From contig JBAIAA010000697.1 in assembly GCA_037893245.1 (NCBI GenBank), positions 62,001 through 126,000 of the forward strand: a stretch of 64,000 nucleotides of DNA. The letters run 5' to 3'. The translations under genes and the position numbers were made by a program. The notes under the pieces are model-generated. The model was not told the DNA's origin. It saw nothing but the letters and a program-made list of their open reading frames with translations, and did no database searches. The first letter of the stretch is position 1; each line of letters opens with the position of its first letter. Shown here piece by piece: positions 1-10,448 of this stretch. This DNA comes from Crossaster papposus (taxonomy: Eukaryota > Echinodermata > Asteroidea > Velatida > Solasteridae).

Positions 1-1366
1 AATGTCTGTCAGCAGCGAGCAAGGCTGGAAATGTCTGTCAGCAGCGAGCAAGGCCAGAAATGTCTGTCAGCAGCGAGCAAGGCCAGAAATGTCTGTCAGC
101 AGCGAGCAAGGCCGGAAATGTCTGTCAGCAGCGAGCAAGGCTGGAAATGTCTGTCAGCAGCGAGCAAGGCCGGAAATGTCTGTCAGCAGCGAGCAAGGCC
201 GGAAATGTCTGTCAGCAGCGAGCAAGGCCGGAAATGTCTGTCAGCAGCGAGCAAGGCCAGAAATGTCTGTCAGCAGCGAGCAAGGCCGGAAATGTCAGTC
301 AGCAGCGAGCAAGGCCGGAAATGTCTGTCAGCAGCGAGCAAGGCCAGAAATGTCTGTCAGCAGCGAGCAAGGCCGGAAATGTCAGTCAGCAGCGAGCAAG
401 GCCGGAAATGTCAGTCAGCAGCGAGCAAGGCCGGAAATGTCTGTCAGCAGCGAGCAAGGCCGGAAATGTCTGTCAGCAGCGAGCAAGGCCAGAAATGTCT
501 GTCAGCAGCGAGCAAGGCTGGAAATGTCTGTCAGCAGCGAGCAAGGCTGGAAATGTCTGTCAGCAGCGAGCAAGGCTGGAAATGTCTGTCAGCAGCGAGC
601 AAGGCAGGAAATGTCTGTCAGCAGCGAGCAAGGCCGGAAATGTCTGTCAGCAGCGAGCAAGGCCAGAAATGTCTGTCAGCAGCGAGCAAGGCCTGAAATG
701 TCTGTCAGCAGCGAGCAAGGCCGGAAATGTCTGTCAGCAGCGAGCAAGGCAGGAAATGTCTGTCAGCAGCGAGCAAGGCCGGAAATGTCTGTCAGCAGCG
801 AGCAAGGCCAGAAATGTCTGTCAGCAGCGAGCAAGGCCGGAAATGTCAGTCAGCAGCGAGCAAGGCCGGAAATGTCAGTCAGCAGCGAGCAAGGCCGGAA
901 ATGTCTGTCAGCAGCGAGCAAGGCCGGAAATGTCAGTCAGCAGCGAGCAAGGCCCGAAATGTCTGTCAGCAGCGAGCAAGGCAGGAAATGCCTGTCAGCA
1001 GCGAGCAAGGCCGGAAATGTCAGTCAGCAGCGAGCAAGGCAGGAAATGTCTGTCAGCAGCGAGCAAGGCAGGAAATGTCTGTCAGCAGCGAGCAAGGCAG
1101 GAAATGTCTGTCAGCAGCGAGCAAGGCAGGAAATGTCTGTCAGCAGCGAGCAAGGCAGGAAATGTCTGTCAGCAGCGAGCAAGGTTGGAAATGTCTGTCA
1201 GCAGCGAGCAAGGCAGGAAATGTCTGTCAGCAGCGAGCAAGGCAGGAAATGTCTGTCAGCAGCGAGCAAGGCGGGAAATGTCTGTCAGCAGCGAGCAAGG
1301 CAGGAAATGTCTGTCAGCAGCGAGCAAGGCCGGAAATGTCAGTCAGCAGCGAGCAAGGCCAGAAAT
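1..1366 (+). repeat. 29-bp minisatellite, about 47 copies
   Basis: Unit aatgtctgtcagcagcgagc plus aaggccgga, 29 bp, variants mainly at the cc/ct/ca/cg position and t/a in tgtCTgtc. Because 29 is not a multiple of three and the unit has no stop on this strand, all three frames stay open and encode the same 29-residue peptide cycle. This is not coding: it lies in a KIF21 intron and continues into a MITE end at 1,366-1,485. Confidence 0.97.
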
Positions 1367-1485
1367 GCGTGGGTGTGCTTTCCGGTACCATCGGCCTGAA
1401 CCCGCCTCGGATCGAGTTTCGTTAAAAAAATAATCCCGCCCCTCGGCTCGATGATGTTAAAATAATCCCTGCGCGAACTGGTTAA
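1..1485 (+). mobile_element. TTAA-MITE copy 1 (left end outside)
   Basis: After the array comes the family's right arm: gcgtgggtgtgctttccggt, cctcggatcgagtttcg, aaaataatccc, gcgcgaactggTTAA (1,482-1,485). The family has inverted ends TTAACCAGTTCGCGCCGG and TTAA at both outer edges, as produced by piggyBac-type transposases. No transposase gene is present. The internal 29-bp repeat is hugely expanded in this copy. Confidence 0.85.
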
Positions 1486-1544
1486 CCGTTGGTTGACATT
1501 TTAGTCTGACGGAGTACCGGTTTTGTTGTTGTTCTCCTCTACAG

Positions 1545-1724
1545 TCAAACGAGGAAGACGAAGTGGAACCGGCTAAGTCTGGGGACGATAACGCTGGCAT
1601 GAATGAATTTGAGACGCTGACTGCCAAGTTTCACTTCGTGGACTTGGCCGGATCGGAGAGGTTGAAGAGAACCGGCGCTACGGGGGACCGGGCAAAAGAA
1701 GGCATCTCCATTAATTGCGGACTG
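1545..1724 (+). CDS. KIF21: KIF21 exon: motor domain, switch II
   Basis: 180-nt exon entering and leaving in phase 0, after a ctcctctacag acceptor and before a gtaaat donor. It encodes [17 protein letters not shown] and ends SINCGL. DLAGSE is the kinesin switch II loop that senses the nucleotide gamma-phosphate, and the following helix contacts the microtubule. The first ~20 residues (acidic, [15 protein letters not shown]) match a variable acidic insert of KIF21 motors. Reading on past 1724 enters intron and stops at 1892. Confidence 0.95.
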
Positions 1725-1953
1725 GTAAATTTCATGGCGGGAAATAATGACCTGCTACTTGAAGACATTTTATTTGCTACCCAAAACCAATTTTTTGTTT
1801 TTACCAAAGTCCGATCACATCTCTCTAACAGACGTTATATGACTAGACTCCATAATTTGTCCGAACATGTTAAACTAGCTGTGATTTTGTAAAAATATTT
1901 TATACCCAAATTTTTGTTTACCGAACTTGTTTCGCTTGATTGTTTTTTTTTAG

Positions 1954-2069
1954 CTGGCTTTGGGAAATGTGATCAGCGCATTGGGCGACCCGGCCAAAAG
2001 GTCCAGCCACGTACCTTACCGGGACTCTAAGCTGACCAGACTTCTGCAAGACTCGCTGGGAGGAAATAG
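1954..2069 (+). CDS. KIF21: KIF21 exon: motor domain, L12/alpha5
   Basis: 116-nt exon, in phase 0, out phase 2. It encodes [12 protein letters not shown] and then [20 protein letters not shown], the most conserved microtubule-contacting stretch of kinesin motors. Acceptor tttttttttag, donor ATAG|gtaacc. It joins the previous exon as SINCGL-LALGN, exactly the kinesin consensus. Confidence 0.96.
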
Positions 2070-2532
2070 GTAACCAAAATTAGACAGTAAAGTCGGAAAA
2101 ATTTAAAATTGAGATATTGGTATTTTCAAATTCTTGAGAAAGAGAGATTTCCAATGGTATATAACACTTGGGGGTTTTGCGATGAATACATTTTCCAGCG
2201 CTCCAGAAAGTCATGGGTTTCACAAAACGTGTTTGTGAGAAAACTTACTTTAAACATCTTAAACAAAACACCAAAAAAACTACAAAACGAACAAGTAAGG
2301 TTCGGTTGAGCATAGCAACGGCTATGTTCTAATCATTATTTCTTTTTGAAACTTTCCACACATACGAACTATTGTATAATCAACAAAATATTAAAATTTC
2401 GCAAACGTGGGACAGTTACGAAGACCTAATTTGCATATTTAATTACCGTGTTAATTAGACAACTGATGGACTTTATTCCAAACACTAACTACGCAAACAC
2501 TACGCAAAATCGCATAATTTAACTTTTTCTCT

Positions 2533-3059
2533 TTAACTAGTTCCGAGGCGGGTTCAGGCCGATAGTACTGGGAAGCACACCCACGCATTTCCGGCCTAGC
2601 TCGCTCCTGACAGACATTTCCGGCCTTGCTCGCTGCTGACAGACATTTCCGGCCTTGCTCGCTGCTGACAGACATTTCCGGCCTTGCTCGCTGCTGACAG
2701 ACATTTCCAGCCTTGCTCGCTGCTGACAGACATTTCCAGCCTTGCTCGCTGCTGACAGACATTTCCGGCCTTGCTCGCTGCTGACAGACATTTCCAGCCT
2801 TGCTCGCTGCTGACAGACATTTCCGGCCTTGCTCGCTGCTGACAGACATTTCAGGCCTTGCTCGCTGCTGACAGACTTTTCCGGCCCTGCTCGCTGCTGA
2901 CAGACATTTCCGGCCTTGCTCGCTACTGACAGACATTTCCAGCCTTGCTCGCTGCTGACAGACATTTCCGGCCCTGCTCGTAACGTGTTTATGCGTCATC
3001 CGTTTTGAATCTGGGGAAAACTCGACATTTATATACGTCATCTGGCACGAACCGGTTAA
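2533..3059 (-). mobile_element. TTAA-MITE copy 2, 13-14 internal repeats
   Basis: Inverted orientation. From ttaactagttc a deletion jumps to cgaggcgggttcagg, then about 13 copies of the 29-bp unit (2,590-2,985), then cgtcatccgttttgaatctg and the end cacgaaccggTTAA. Lies in the same KIF21 intron as the LTR-less copies 3-4 are in the next. Confidence 0.88.
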
Positions 3060-3315
3060 TAACTCCATGAGTTTGTCCTAACAATCCCAGGTTTTGCTTG
3101 GATCTGTTAGGATGGGTAACTGGACCCTTAAACTGACAGTCTTTTACACTGGGTTAGGCCTACCCCCAGAATCAGAGTCCAACAGTTTGTGTGTACAGTT
3201 TGCCATATGGTGTTGGGATTTGCCAGGATGGGTTTGATTCCTATAGTAAATTACACTAAGGAGTTAGGGTAATTCGAATAGTGAAAGTTGTTTTGCGTTT
3301 GTTTTAATTATTCAG

Positions 3316-3511
3316 TCAAACCCTCATGATAGCTTGCATCAGTCCCTCGGACCGCGACTTTATGGAGACGTTAAACACGCTGCGCTACGCCAACCGTGCT
3401 AAGAACATCAAGAACGTGGTGGTCGCCAATCAGGATAAGACAAGCCGCCAGCTAGCCGCCCTCAGAACCGAGATCCGACAGCTTCAGGAAGAACTGGTGG
3501 AGTACAAACAG
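3316..3511 (+). CDS. KIF21: KIF21 exon: end of motor and neck
   Basis: 196-nt exon, in phase 2, out phase 0. It encodes [20 protein letters not shown], then [16 protein letters not shown] and the start of the neck coiled coil ([16 protein letters not shown]). The [14 protein letters not shown] block closes the catalytic core of kinesins; the following heptads begin the stalk. Confidence 0.96.
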
Positions 3512-3734
3512 GTCAGTTTAACTGGAGCCTCATTTTATAGTAACGATGAACAATAATTAAACAGAATTCTGCTTGTGACTTTAAAGGTAGGATACACCAT
3601 TGGCATTTGTTTGAATTCTCATGAATGGGTGGATTGGGGGGGTTGTATTTTATAGTAAATATCGTTTAACTGACCTGTCCGTAGTTTTACAATCATGGAT
3701 GCCGAGTAAAAAACAAGAAAAACAGCGTTTGTTC

Positions 3735-3976
3735 TTAACCAGTTCGCGCCGGATGACGTATATAAACGCAAAAATGTCCCCAAATTCAAAATGGATGACG
3801 CATAAACACGCCAAGTTCAAGTTCGGAAATGTATGTAAGCAGCGCGCAAGGCCGGAAATGCGTGGGTGTGCTACCCAGCACTATCGGCCTGAACACGCTT
3901 CGGATCGAGTTTCGTTAAAAATAATCCTGCCCGTCGGCTCGGCGATGTTAAAATAATCCCGGCGCGAACTGGTTAA
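3735..3976 (+). mobile_element. TTAA-MITE copy 3
   Basis: TTAACCAGTTCGCGCCGG at 3,735 to CGCGAACTGGTTAA ending 3,976; about 240 bp with one or two 29-bp units. Both termini intact. Confidence 0.88.
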
Positions 3977-4207
3977 CCAGTTCGCGCCGGATGACGAATA
4001 TAAACTCAAAGTTTTTCCCAGATTCAAAACGGATGACGCATAAACACGCCACGAGCAAGGCCGGCAATGTCTGCCAGCAGCGAGCAAGGTAAAAAATGCA
4101 GGGGTTGGCTTTCCGGTACTGGCGGCCTGAACCTGCTTCGGATCGAGTTTTGTTAAAAATAATCCCGCCCCTGGGCTCGGTGATGTTAAAATAATCCCGG
4201 CGCAAAC
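3973..4207 (+). mobile_element. TTAA-MITE copy 4, sharing TTAA with copy 3
   Basis: Starts at the TTAA that ends copy 3 and runs in the same orientation to ccggcgcaaactt (right end worn). Head-to-tail insertion into the TTAA of an existing copy is expected from TTAA-specific integration. Confidence 0.85.
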
Positions 4208-4492
4208 TTCTTGTTGTTGTTGTTTTTTTAGAACAAGTACAAATTATCTAGCGCAAACATTTGGCTTGATGCCTAGAATCATTATTTAATTTCAAATAAA
4301 TAAGATATTTCCTCATAATTTGGTAGTAAAGGTTTTTGATATCTGCAAATGGTGTATCCTACCTTCAATGTCAAAATAATGCCGGCACGAACTGACTATT
4401 ACTTTGTAATCGTGAATAACTTGTGATTGACTTGCGATGGACTTGACCACAGAACTGCTTTAAAAACGTTGAGGTCGGTTCGTTTGTTGCAG

Positions 4493-4764
4493 GGTAAACG
4501 ACAAATCAATTCGGAAGGTGTGGAGGAAATCAACGATCTCTTTCACGAAAACACGATGCTGCAGACGGAGACCGAGAACCTGCGCCAGCGAGTCAAAGCC
4601 ATGCAGGAGACCATTGATTCGCAAACGTCGCGCATCTCCGTTCTGGTGGCGGAGCAGGCCCGGGCGAGGCTCAGCCGAGGGGCGGGGCCGGGGGAAGGGG
4701 GCGGCGCAGGGGAGGAGATGATGTCCATGGTGGAGGGATACATTAAGGAGATTGAGGATTTGAG
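4493..4764 (+). CDS. KIF21: KIF21 exon: stalk coiled coil 1
   Basis: 272-nt exon, in phase 0, out phase 2. It begins [20 protein letters not shown] and continues with [20 protein letters not shown] and YIKEIEDLR, matching the KIF21 stalk just after the neck. A Gly-rich insert ([14 protein letters not shown], 4674-4715) lies where vertebrate KIF21A has a short loop and looks lineage-specific. Donor gtaagc is strong. Confidence 0.93.
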
Positions 4765-4816
4765 GTAAGCTAGTTGATTGGGCAAGAGCTGGTCACATGG
4801 GTGGTTTCACCCATTC

Positions 4817-5308
4817 CTTTAACCCTAACTACCCCAAACCCATCAAACTCCAACTGCAGCTTTCGCTAGGTTTTGGCAGGTTTGGTACCAAACCGCAACA
4901 ACTTGTTGTTAGACTTTGTTTGACTCAGTACCAAAGGCCCAGGGAGACCCTGTTGAATTCTGTGAGGTTCAGGACAGAAAGGCATGAGACTTGTCAAAAT
5001 GTTAGAAATTTTGAGAATGCACAGGCATTTATACGTGAGTGACCCACATGGTCACGGCACAGTTCCTGGTCAACTGTAAGTGTATGTAAACTTACACCTT
5101 GTATGTGTGTCCCCACTAAAACACATAATACCACTGGCCAGTTATCACTGTTCCAAGTCAATAAAACTTCAACTGTTGGAGTTTGGCAGGTTTAGTACTG
5201 TTAGGTTCAGTACAGTGTACCAACAATTACTGAACATGTGTGAGCTGTTGAAGTTTGTTAGGTTTGGTATGCTTCCTAGTGCGAGAGCCTAGGGGGTTAG
5301 GGTTAAAG
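4817..5308. mobile_element. TTAACCCTAAC-ended MITE
   Basis: Ends ctTTAACCCTAACtacccc and gggggttagggTTAAag are inverted. TTAA at both edges and a CCCTAAC start fit a piggyBac-type non-autonomous element; the telomere-like look is incidental. Interior holds diverged repeats of 'ttggcaggtttggtacc'. Confidence 0.55.
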
Positions 5309-5310
5309 CG

Positions 5311-5608
5311 TCTTTAAGTTCGATCAAGGAACTACAGTTAACTAGTGGTTAGTTCGTGACGTCATCAGGGCATGCGCAGTTGAAGTTGAAGTGCGAACGA
5401 CTCTAGTCAAACTATTGACCATTAACTGCCAAACTGGTCCTCTCTGTACTGTGCTATTAAAGCGGCTATCGGTTACCATCGATGCGACCAACCGCGGTAG
5501 GCTGGTCGTGAATAGTCCACTAGACTAGTCCAACCATCGTCGACTAGCCCGAGTTTGATCAGAGTTAGTCAAACTATAGTTAACTATAGTCCTTGATCGA
5601 ACTTGGCA
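5311..5608. mobile_element. relative of the CAAGTTCG fold-back MITE
   Basis: Inverted ends gttcgatcaaggaactacag / ctatagtccttgatcgaac, with internal gttaactagtggttagt and gcatgcgcag like the elements at 27,091 and 45,559 but diverged. Adjoins the preceding MITE. Confidence 0.6.
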
Positions 5609-5965
5609 CTAGTTGACCGCGAGATTTTATGAGACTGACGATCTCTACAACATTTCAAACATCCAATTATTTTTGCATTTCTCTTGCATCATGACCGATC
5701 CCATCCGACCAATGCCAATAAATGGGTATTTTAAAAGAAAATAAAGCATTCCAATTTACAACGTATTAAAAAAATACCACAAATTTATGACTATTTTACA
5801 ATTAATTTATCGACCTCAACTTCTGTTCAATCGATCACGCAGAAAACAGTTGGTCAATTCAGACTTTATAATTCGCAAGTAATAAATCGCGAATTGATTC
5901 GAGACAAGTTTAAAGCAATTATTTGTGATATCTTTGTGTTTTCTTGGTTTTTATTTTGGTCTCAG
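5609..5965. other. intron, nothing recognised
   Basis: AT-rich intron sequence up to the polypyrimidine tract of the 5,966 exon; no repeat family or ORF seen. Confidence 0.6.
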
Positions 5966-6103
5966 AGCTAAGCTAGTGGAGAGTGAGTCGTTGAATGCCG
6001 TCTTACGTCGTAAGAACGTCCACGAGTCCCCAGTCCGAATGCCGTCGAGAGCAACAATAAGCCCGACGCACATACCGTTGACTTCTAGTGGAGCGGACTT
6101 CAG
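5966..6103 (+). CDS. KIF21: KIF21 exon: stalk, RAKLVESESLN
   Basis: 138-nt exon, phase 2 in and out. It continues IEDLR with AKLVESESLNAVLRRKN, followed by a Ser/Thr/Pro stretch (SPVRMPSRATISPTHIPLTSSG) like the SPT-rich spacer at this point in KIF21A/B. Acceptor tttggtctcag, donor CAG|gtacag. Confidence 0.9.
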
Positions 6104-6149
6104 GTACAGTGAAACCTCTTTATACATGTAACAATGAGCTTTGTGTTGG

Positions 6150-6395
6150 GTTGTTCTACAACAGAGCCGGTTATTTCAAAGCCTGTTTTCTCAGTTGTGT
6201 AATTTGAACTCCAAGGAAGTAATCAATATGTAAACACGTCATATCTCCAAAATGAGAGGGGCTATGGAGCTCTATTATATACCAAATGAAAGCTTACGTT
6301 GTGGGCATTTCAACCATGTATATAAATCAATTTCATGTATATAACTCAACTTATTTTGCGACATAATCAACCTTTTTGTAGAACCGGTCACATTT
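6150..6395. mobile_element. AGCCGG MITE fragment
   Basis: gttctacaacagagccgg, ctccaaaatgagaggggcta and ttatataccaaatgaaagc recur at 26.2, 44.4 and 50.3 kb. This copy ends near tgtagaaccggtcacat, the inverse of the tgtgaccggctctac end at 25,986. Confidence 0.75.
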
Positions 6396-6565
6396 ACCTA
6401 AATGCTGTGTTTTTTGGTTACTATTTGATAGAAAGGTATTTTTTTATTTTGGCTTGGGTCATGAAAGTATCTAAGCCTATGACGCGGTTTTAAATAAGTT
6501 TTTTTAAAAACTGGTTAACCACATATTTATTCGCTTAATCCTGAACTGTTTTCTTGGCCATGTAG

Positions 6566-6595
6566 TCACCGACAACGACATTTCTCAGGAGATCG
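6566..6595 (+). CDS. KIF21: candidate KIF21 30-nt microexon
   Basis: A good acceptor (ttcttggccatgtag) and a strong donor (gtaagtg) bracket 30 nt, so it can be included without changing phase. In the chained phase 2 frame it reads SHRQRHFSGD. A different frame reads VTDNDISQEI, which looks more like KIF21 (vertebrates have an acidic DKETIEI here) but does not fit the flanking phases. Either the exon is real as chained, or a neighbouring junction is wrong. Confidence 0.45.
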
Positions 6596-6803
6596 GTAAG
6601 TGAACTAAAACCGTGTCGTAGCTTGCATGATAAGAAGATTTGACCAACATCATCGCTTAAATTCACGTCATTGTCCTGATCGTGATCTTTAAAGCCGCCT
6701 TTCCATATACAAGTTTATTTGTCCGTTGCGCGTCCGTTGCGCTAACGTTGCATTTGCACGCATCATTAACCTTTCTGTTGATACGTAAAGTATGCGCAGG
6801 AAA

Positions 6804-7167
6804 TTAACCAGTTCGCGCCGGGATTATTTTCAACATCACCGAGCCGAGGCGCGAGATTATTTATAACGAAACTCGATCCGAGGCGGGTTCAGGCCGATGG
6901 TATTGGGAAGCACACCCACGCATTTGCGGCCTTGCTTGCTGCTGACAGACATTTCCGGCCTTGCTCGCTGCTGACAGACATTTCCGGCCTTGCTCGCTGC
7001 TGACAGACATTTTTGGCCTTGCTCGCTGCTGACAGACATTTCCGGCCTTGCTCGCTGCTTACAGACATTTCTGGCGTTGCTCGTGACGTGTTTATGCGTC
7101 ATCCGTTTTGAATCTGGGGAAAACTTTGCGTGTATATACATGTACGTCCTCCGGCGCGAACTGGTTA
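6804..7167 (-). mobile_element. TTAA-MITE copy 5, 5 internal repeats
   Basis: TTAACCAGTTCGCGCCGG at 6,804, about five 29-bp units at 6,925-7,075, end ggcgcgaactggTTAG (one base changed in the flank). Confidence 0.9.
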
Positions 7168-7990
7168 GGTTAGCATGCCCCAATTATTAATCGTTAACGT
7201 TAATAGTTACTTGCGTTCGATACCCACCGTCCATTGATGGATATTTCATTAGCGCTACTGCTCCAAACTTTGGAAATGAACAAGGCGTCCCGTTGATTTG
7301 TCAAACAGGGATCATATATTGCCGAATTCCTTCTCACACGTTCAAACTATCTTTCCATTGTTTCGCTTGAAATCGGCTGCATTTTGATAACAACGCGCGC
7401 CAGTACAATGTCGTGAATGTACTAAGCATGCGCCATGCCTTGCATATCGGCCAAAATTGCTTTGTCTGCGATTCGATGGACGATATATAACGCGTATTAT
7501 GAAAGGGCGGCTTTAAGTTGTGTTTACCATAAAAGTTGGTTCATCTTCGGCGCGGAAGCGAACGCAAACACAAATTTGTGACAGCAGGGCAAATGTTCGC
7601 ATACATGTAGTCTATGGAATATTTTTGTTTGTTGCGTATACATGTAACCGTCTATTTTCTTTGATTTTCATTTCCGCTGTGACCAAGAAAAAAAGTTTTT
7701 TTTTTTTGCCGATCCGATCTAGAACATTATATTATCAATCGTGTCGGAGATGGCATCGTTAAAACAACGTGTATAATATCTTTTTTTAGTTTTTTGCTGC
7801 AAATTCAAAAAAGTTTTAACACTTTCAACTGCATGTAATATTTTGTGATTTTACAATCGCATGACGTACATATATCAACTAGCGTTTAGGGCTGTTCATA
7901 TTGAATAGTTTAATATTAGATTTTTCTAAATGCACTAGACCGATTATTTGAATATTCAAAATTCGTCTGCATGCAGATTTCATGCTAATA
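7168..7990. other. intron, nothing recognised
   Basis: No coding frame, repeat family or RNA structure recognised; a short ORF at 7,520-7,762 has no protein-like features. Confidence 0.5.
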
Positions 7991-8336
7991 AAAGGTAGGA
8001 TACACCATTTGCAGATATCGTCAAAATAATTACTGAATTATTAAGAAATATTTTACTTATTGGAAAGTAAACAATGATTGTAGGCATCCAGCAAAATGAT
8101 TGCGCTAGATATCCTGTAATTGTTTCGAAATTTTATTTGTTCCGAATTTTTGCCGACGATTGTGAAAAAAAAAAAGAACATAATTAAGACACCGGTTGGA
8201 AACGAATGCCAATTTTCTTGCTTTTTTCAGAATCTAAGATTGTAAAACTTGGGACAGGTCATTTAAATGATATTTACTATAAAATACACTCATTCCTGAT
8301 AATTCCTGAAATTACCAATGGTGTGTCCTACCTTTA
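7991..8336 (-). mobile_element. GTAGGATACACC MITE, full length
   Basis: aaaggtaggatacaccattt start and aatggtgtgtcctacctttt-like end, 346 bp, interior aattacaggat / ggcatccagcaaaatgattg as in the other copies. Confidence 0.88.
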
Positions 8337-8768
8337 ATTATACATTACATGCATGTTTCCCCATTGCATCTATTTAGTGATAAAATTCACCCACTTCTTT
8401 TTCAAAGCATGTCAATGTATGTTTTACAATTTCTTTACCCACGTGAAATCATTCATCTTCATATTTTGGTTTTCCGAGTCCTAGATTTCTAATTACGCCT
8501 TACACATTTTGGTGTAACACGTTACACGAAACGTGTTCAATTTACAGGGAGGTGTAGTTCGTGAGTGGGTGGAGTTAAACGCCCTTAGATTGATGCATCT
8601 CAAAACTTGCTTAATAGCAGAAAACAAATCTCGCTCCGTAAAAACGGCCCAATTTCGCGGCGATGCGAAACGGTTGGCAGAAAAGTTGTGCTAACTATTG
8701 CAGAGAAATCTGCTAAGCTAGCACTGTTTCACCGTGTTTCGTGCTAACGTTAGCGCATGCGTGGAGAT
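8337..8768. other. intron, nothing recognised
   Basis: No feature recognised. The segment 9,010-9,075 just downstream carries a short piece of the GCTGCTAAGCA MITE (gttaccagccaaaac, aaaaccagctgg). Confidence 0.5.
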
Positions 8769-8888
8769 TCTATTGTTACGTCACTGATTCTATTGTTACG
8801 TCGCTGATTCTATTGTTACGTCGCTGATTCTATTGTTACGTCGCTGATTCTATTGTTAGGTCGCTTATTCTATTGTTACGTCACTGAT
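8769..8888. repeat. 20-bp tandem repeat, 6 copies
   Basis: Unit gattctattgttacgtcgct repeated six times with one or two substitutions. Confidence 0.9.
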
Positions 8889-9075
8889 TTAAGCATTTTT
8901 GTATTTAAGCCAGGTTAAGCGTGCCTTTTGCCTTGCTTACTGTCTTTGTGAAATAGACAGAGGCTTTGTTAGCAGAATATCGTGTGCTCAGCGGCGTCGT
9001 GAAATTGGCTACAGGTTACCAGCCAAAACTCATGTGCTTTTTGTGCTATTAAAGCAAAAACCAGCTGGATACCAG

Positions 9076-9116
<41 letters not shown>

Positions 9117-9120
<4 letters not shown>

Positions 9121-9254
9121 GAGGCCGAAATCCCGGAGAACTGTCGCGTCGCATCCGTCCTCGCGGACGCTAGGAAGCAGGTTGTACATGACCAGGAAAA
9201 ACTGCGGATCGGGGAGGCGTCCAAGGAAACACGCAGCAAAGTTAGACTGCACAG
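9117..9254 (+). CDS. KIF21: KIF21 exon: basic/coiled stalk segment
   Basis: 138-nt exon, phase 2 in and out. It encodes IEAEIPENCRVASVLADARK then QVVHDQEKLRIGEASKETRS, the start of the second stalk segment. Its acceptor is odd: the polypyrimidine tract is an uninterrupted run of 37 T (9078-9114) directly before AG, probably the antisense poly(A) tail of a decayed retroelement. Confidence 0.85.
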
Positions 9255-9342
9255 GTTTGTGTAACAACTGGGGCGATTCATCGCAAATTCGTGCTCTCCA
9301 ATAAATGAGTCAGTCCTTCTGAGAAAAAAGTTCTTCTGACGT

Positions 9343-9690
9343 GAAAATAATAATAATAATAATAATTTGCAGTTCTTATATAGCGCACGTATCTACCAAG
9401 ACTGGTACTCAAGGCGCTCTGACATTATTACCCCGGTCATTGGGCCCATGAAACATTCCAAATACCATCTCAGCTCCCTGGGGAGTATACAGCTCAATGC
9501 TGCCATTTCGGCGCAAAGCAGCTAAATCAACCACAATAACCATCTCTGCCCTCACAGGTACCCATTTACTCCTGGGTGGAGAGAAGCAATGAGTGACAGA
9601 GTGCCTTGCCCAAGGGCACACGTACCATAGTCCCAGGCCGGACTCGAACCCACAACCTGTAGCTTTACCTACAGATTACAAATTCCATGC
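9343..9690 (-). mobile_element. tRNA-derived SINE, (ATT)n tail
   Basis: Minus orientation. The inverse of ggttgtgggttcgagtccgg (Pol III B box GGTTCGAGTCC-like) lies near 9,640; the body contains gcgctatataagaactg and ends in (ATT)n, seen as (AAT)n at 9,343-9,365. Related copies at 15,205, 29,530 and 41,765. Confidence 0.85.
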
Positions 9691-9950
9691 TCACCGACAT
9701 TTTTTTCCCCCACAAATTATGAAGTGTAATTATGCCGTAAATTTACACTGAGACATGTGATTATTCAAACTTCTATTATTCAAACTAATATATGCTATTT
9801 ATCCACTTCCTGTGCAATATATTTTCTAAATGACCCAATGCATCACCCCTTAAGTGGACATAATCATATTTCAAAATGTTGGTTTTCATCCCGATTATCA
9901 CACAGATACTAAACTAGTTATTCCTGTTGAAAGTTTGAATTTATGAACAG

Positions 9951-10448
9951 GGGCCAATTTCATAGAGCTGCTAAGCAAAAAAAATTGCTTAGCACCAAAA
10001 AGTCTTGCTTATTAAAAACAGAGCGTGAGTTCGAATCCCGGCCGTCGACACGTGTGTCCTTAAGCAAGGCAATTAAACCACTATTGCTTCGTCTTTCGGA
10101 TGGGACGTAAAGCTAAAGGTCCCGTGTGCTGTGTAATACGCGTAAAAGAACCCAGTAACACTTATCGCTAAAAGGAGGGGCTTTGCCCCGGTGTTCCTGG
10201 CAGCGCCTCGGAATAGGCAACTAGATAGATGGCGCTTTACAAATGCAGATTGGATTGGATTGGATTGGATTGGTTACCAGCCAAAATCTTACGTGTTTTT
10301 CATGCTAAGCAAAAAAAACCAGCTGATTATCAATCCAGAAACAATAAAGATCAGGTGAAAATTTGGTCTGTAACCTTGTTTTTGCCAAGGACAAATTTTC
10401 ATGCTAAGCAAATTTGTGTGCTTAGCAGCTCTATGAAATTGGCCCCAG
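9951..10448. mobile_element. GCTGCTAAGCA MITE interrupted by a SINE
   Basis: Inverted ends ggggccaatttcatagagct / agctctatgaaattggcccc. The interior is split by the SINE at 10,019-10,273; without it the body matches the intact copies at 10,449 and 21,205. Confidence 0.85.
10019..10273 (+). mobile_element. tRNA-derived SINE, (ATTGG)n tail
   Basis: gagttcgaatcccggccg gives a Pol III B box; body includes ctttcggatgggacgtaaag and agatggcgctttacaaatg; tail is (attgg)n. Inserted in the MITE above, so younger than it. Confidence 0.8.

Larger units (their letters stand above)
3583..4365 (+). mobile_element. GTAGGATACACC MITE, interrupted
   Basis: Terminal inverted repeat aaaggtaggatacaccatt at 3,583 and aatggtgtatcctacctt at about 4,349-4,365. 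Two TTAA-MITEs (3,735-4,207) sit inside it; removing them leaves an element like the intact 384-bp copy at 22,031. In a KIF21 intron. Confidence 0.85.

Noticed and set aside
1-1366. CRISPR-like regular repeats
   Set aside because: Direct head-to-tail repeats with no unique spacers, in a eukaryotic intron.
2-1433. Three overlapping ORFs of 221-465 codons
   Set aside because: 29-bp array of a MITE; identical peptide cycle in every frame is a property of the unit.
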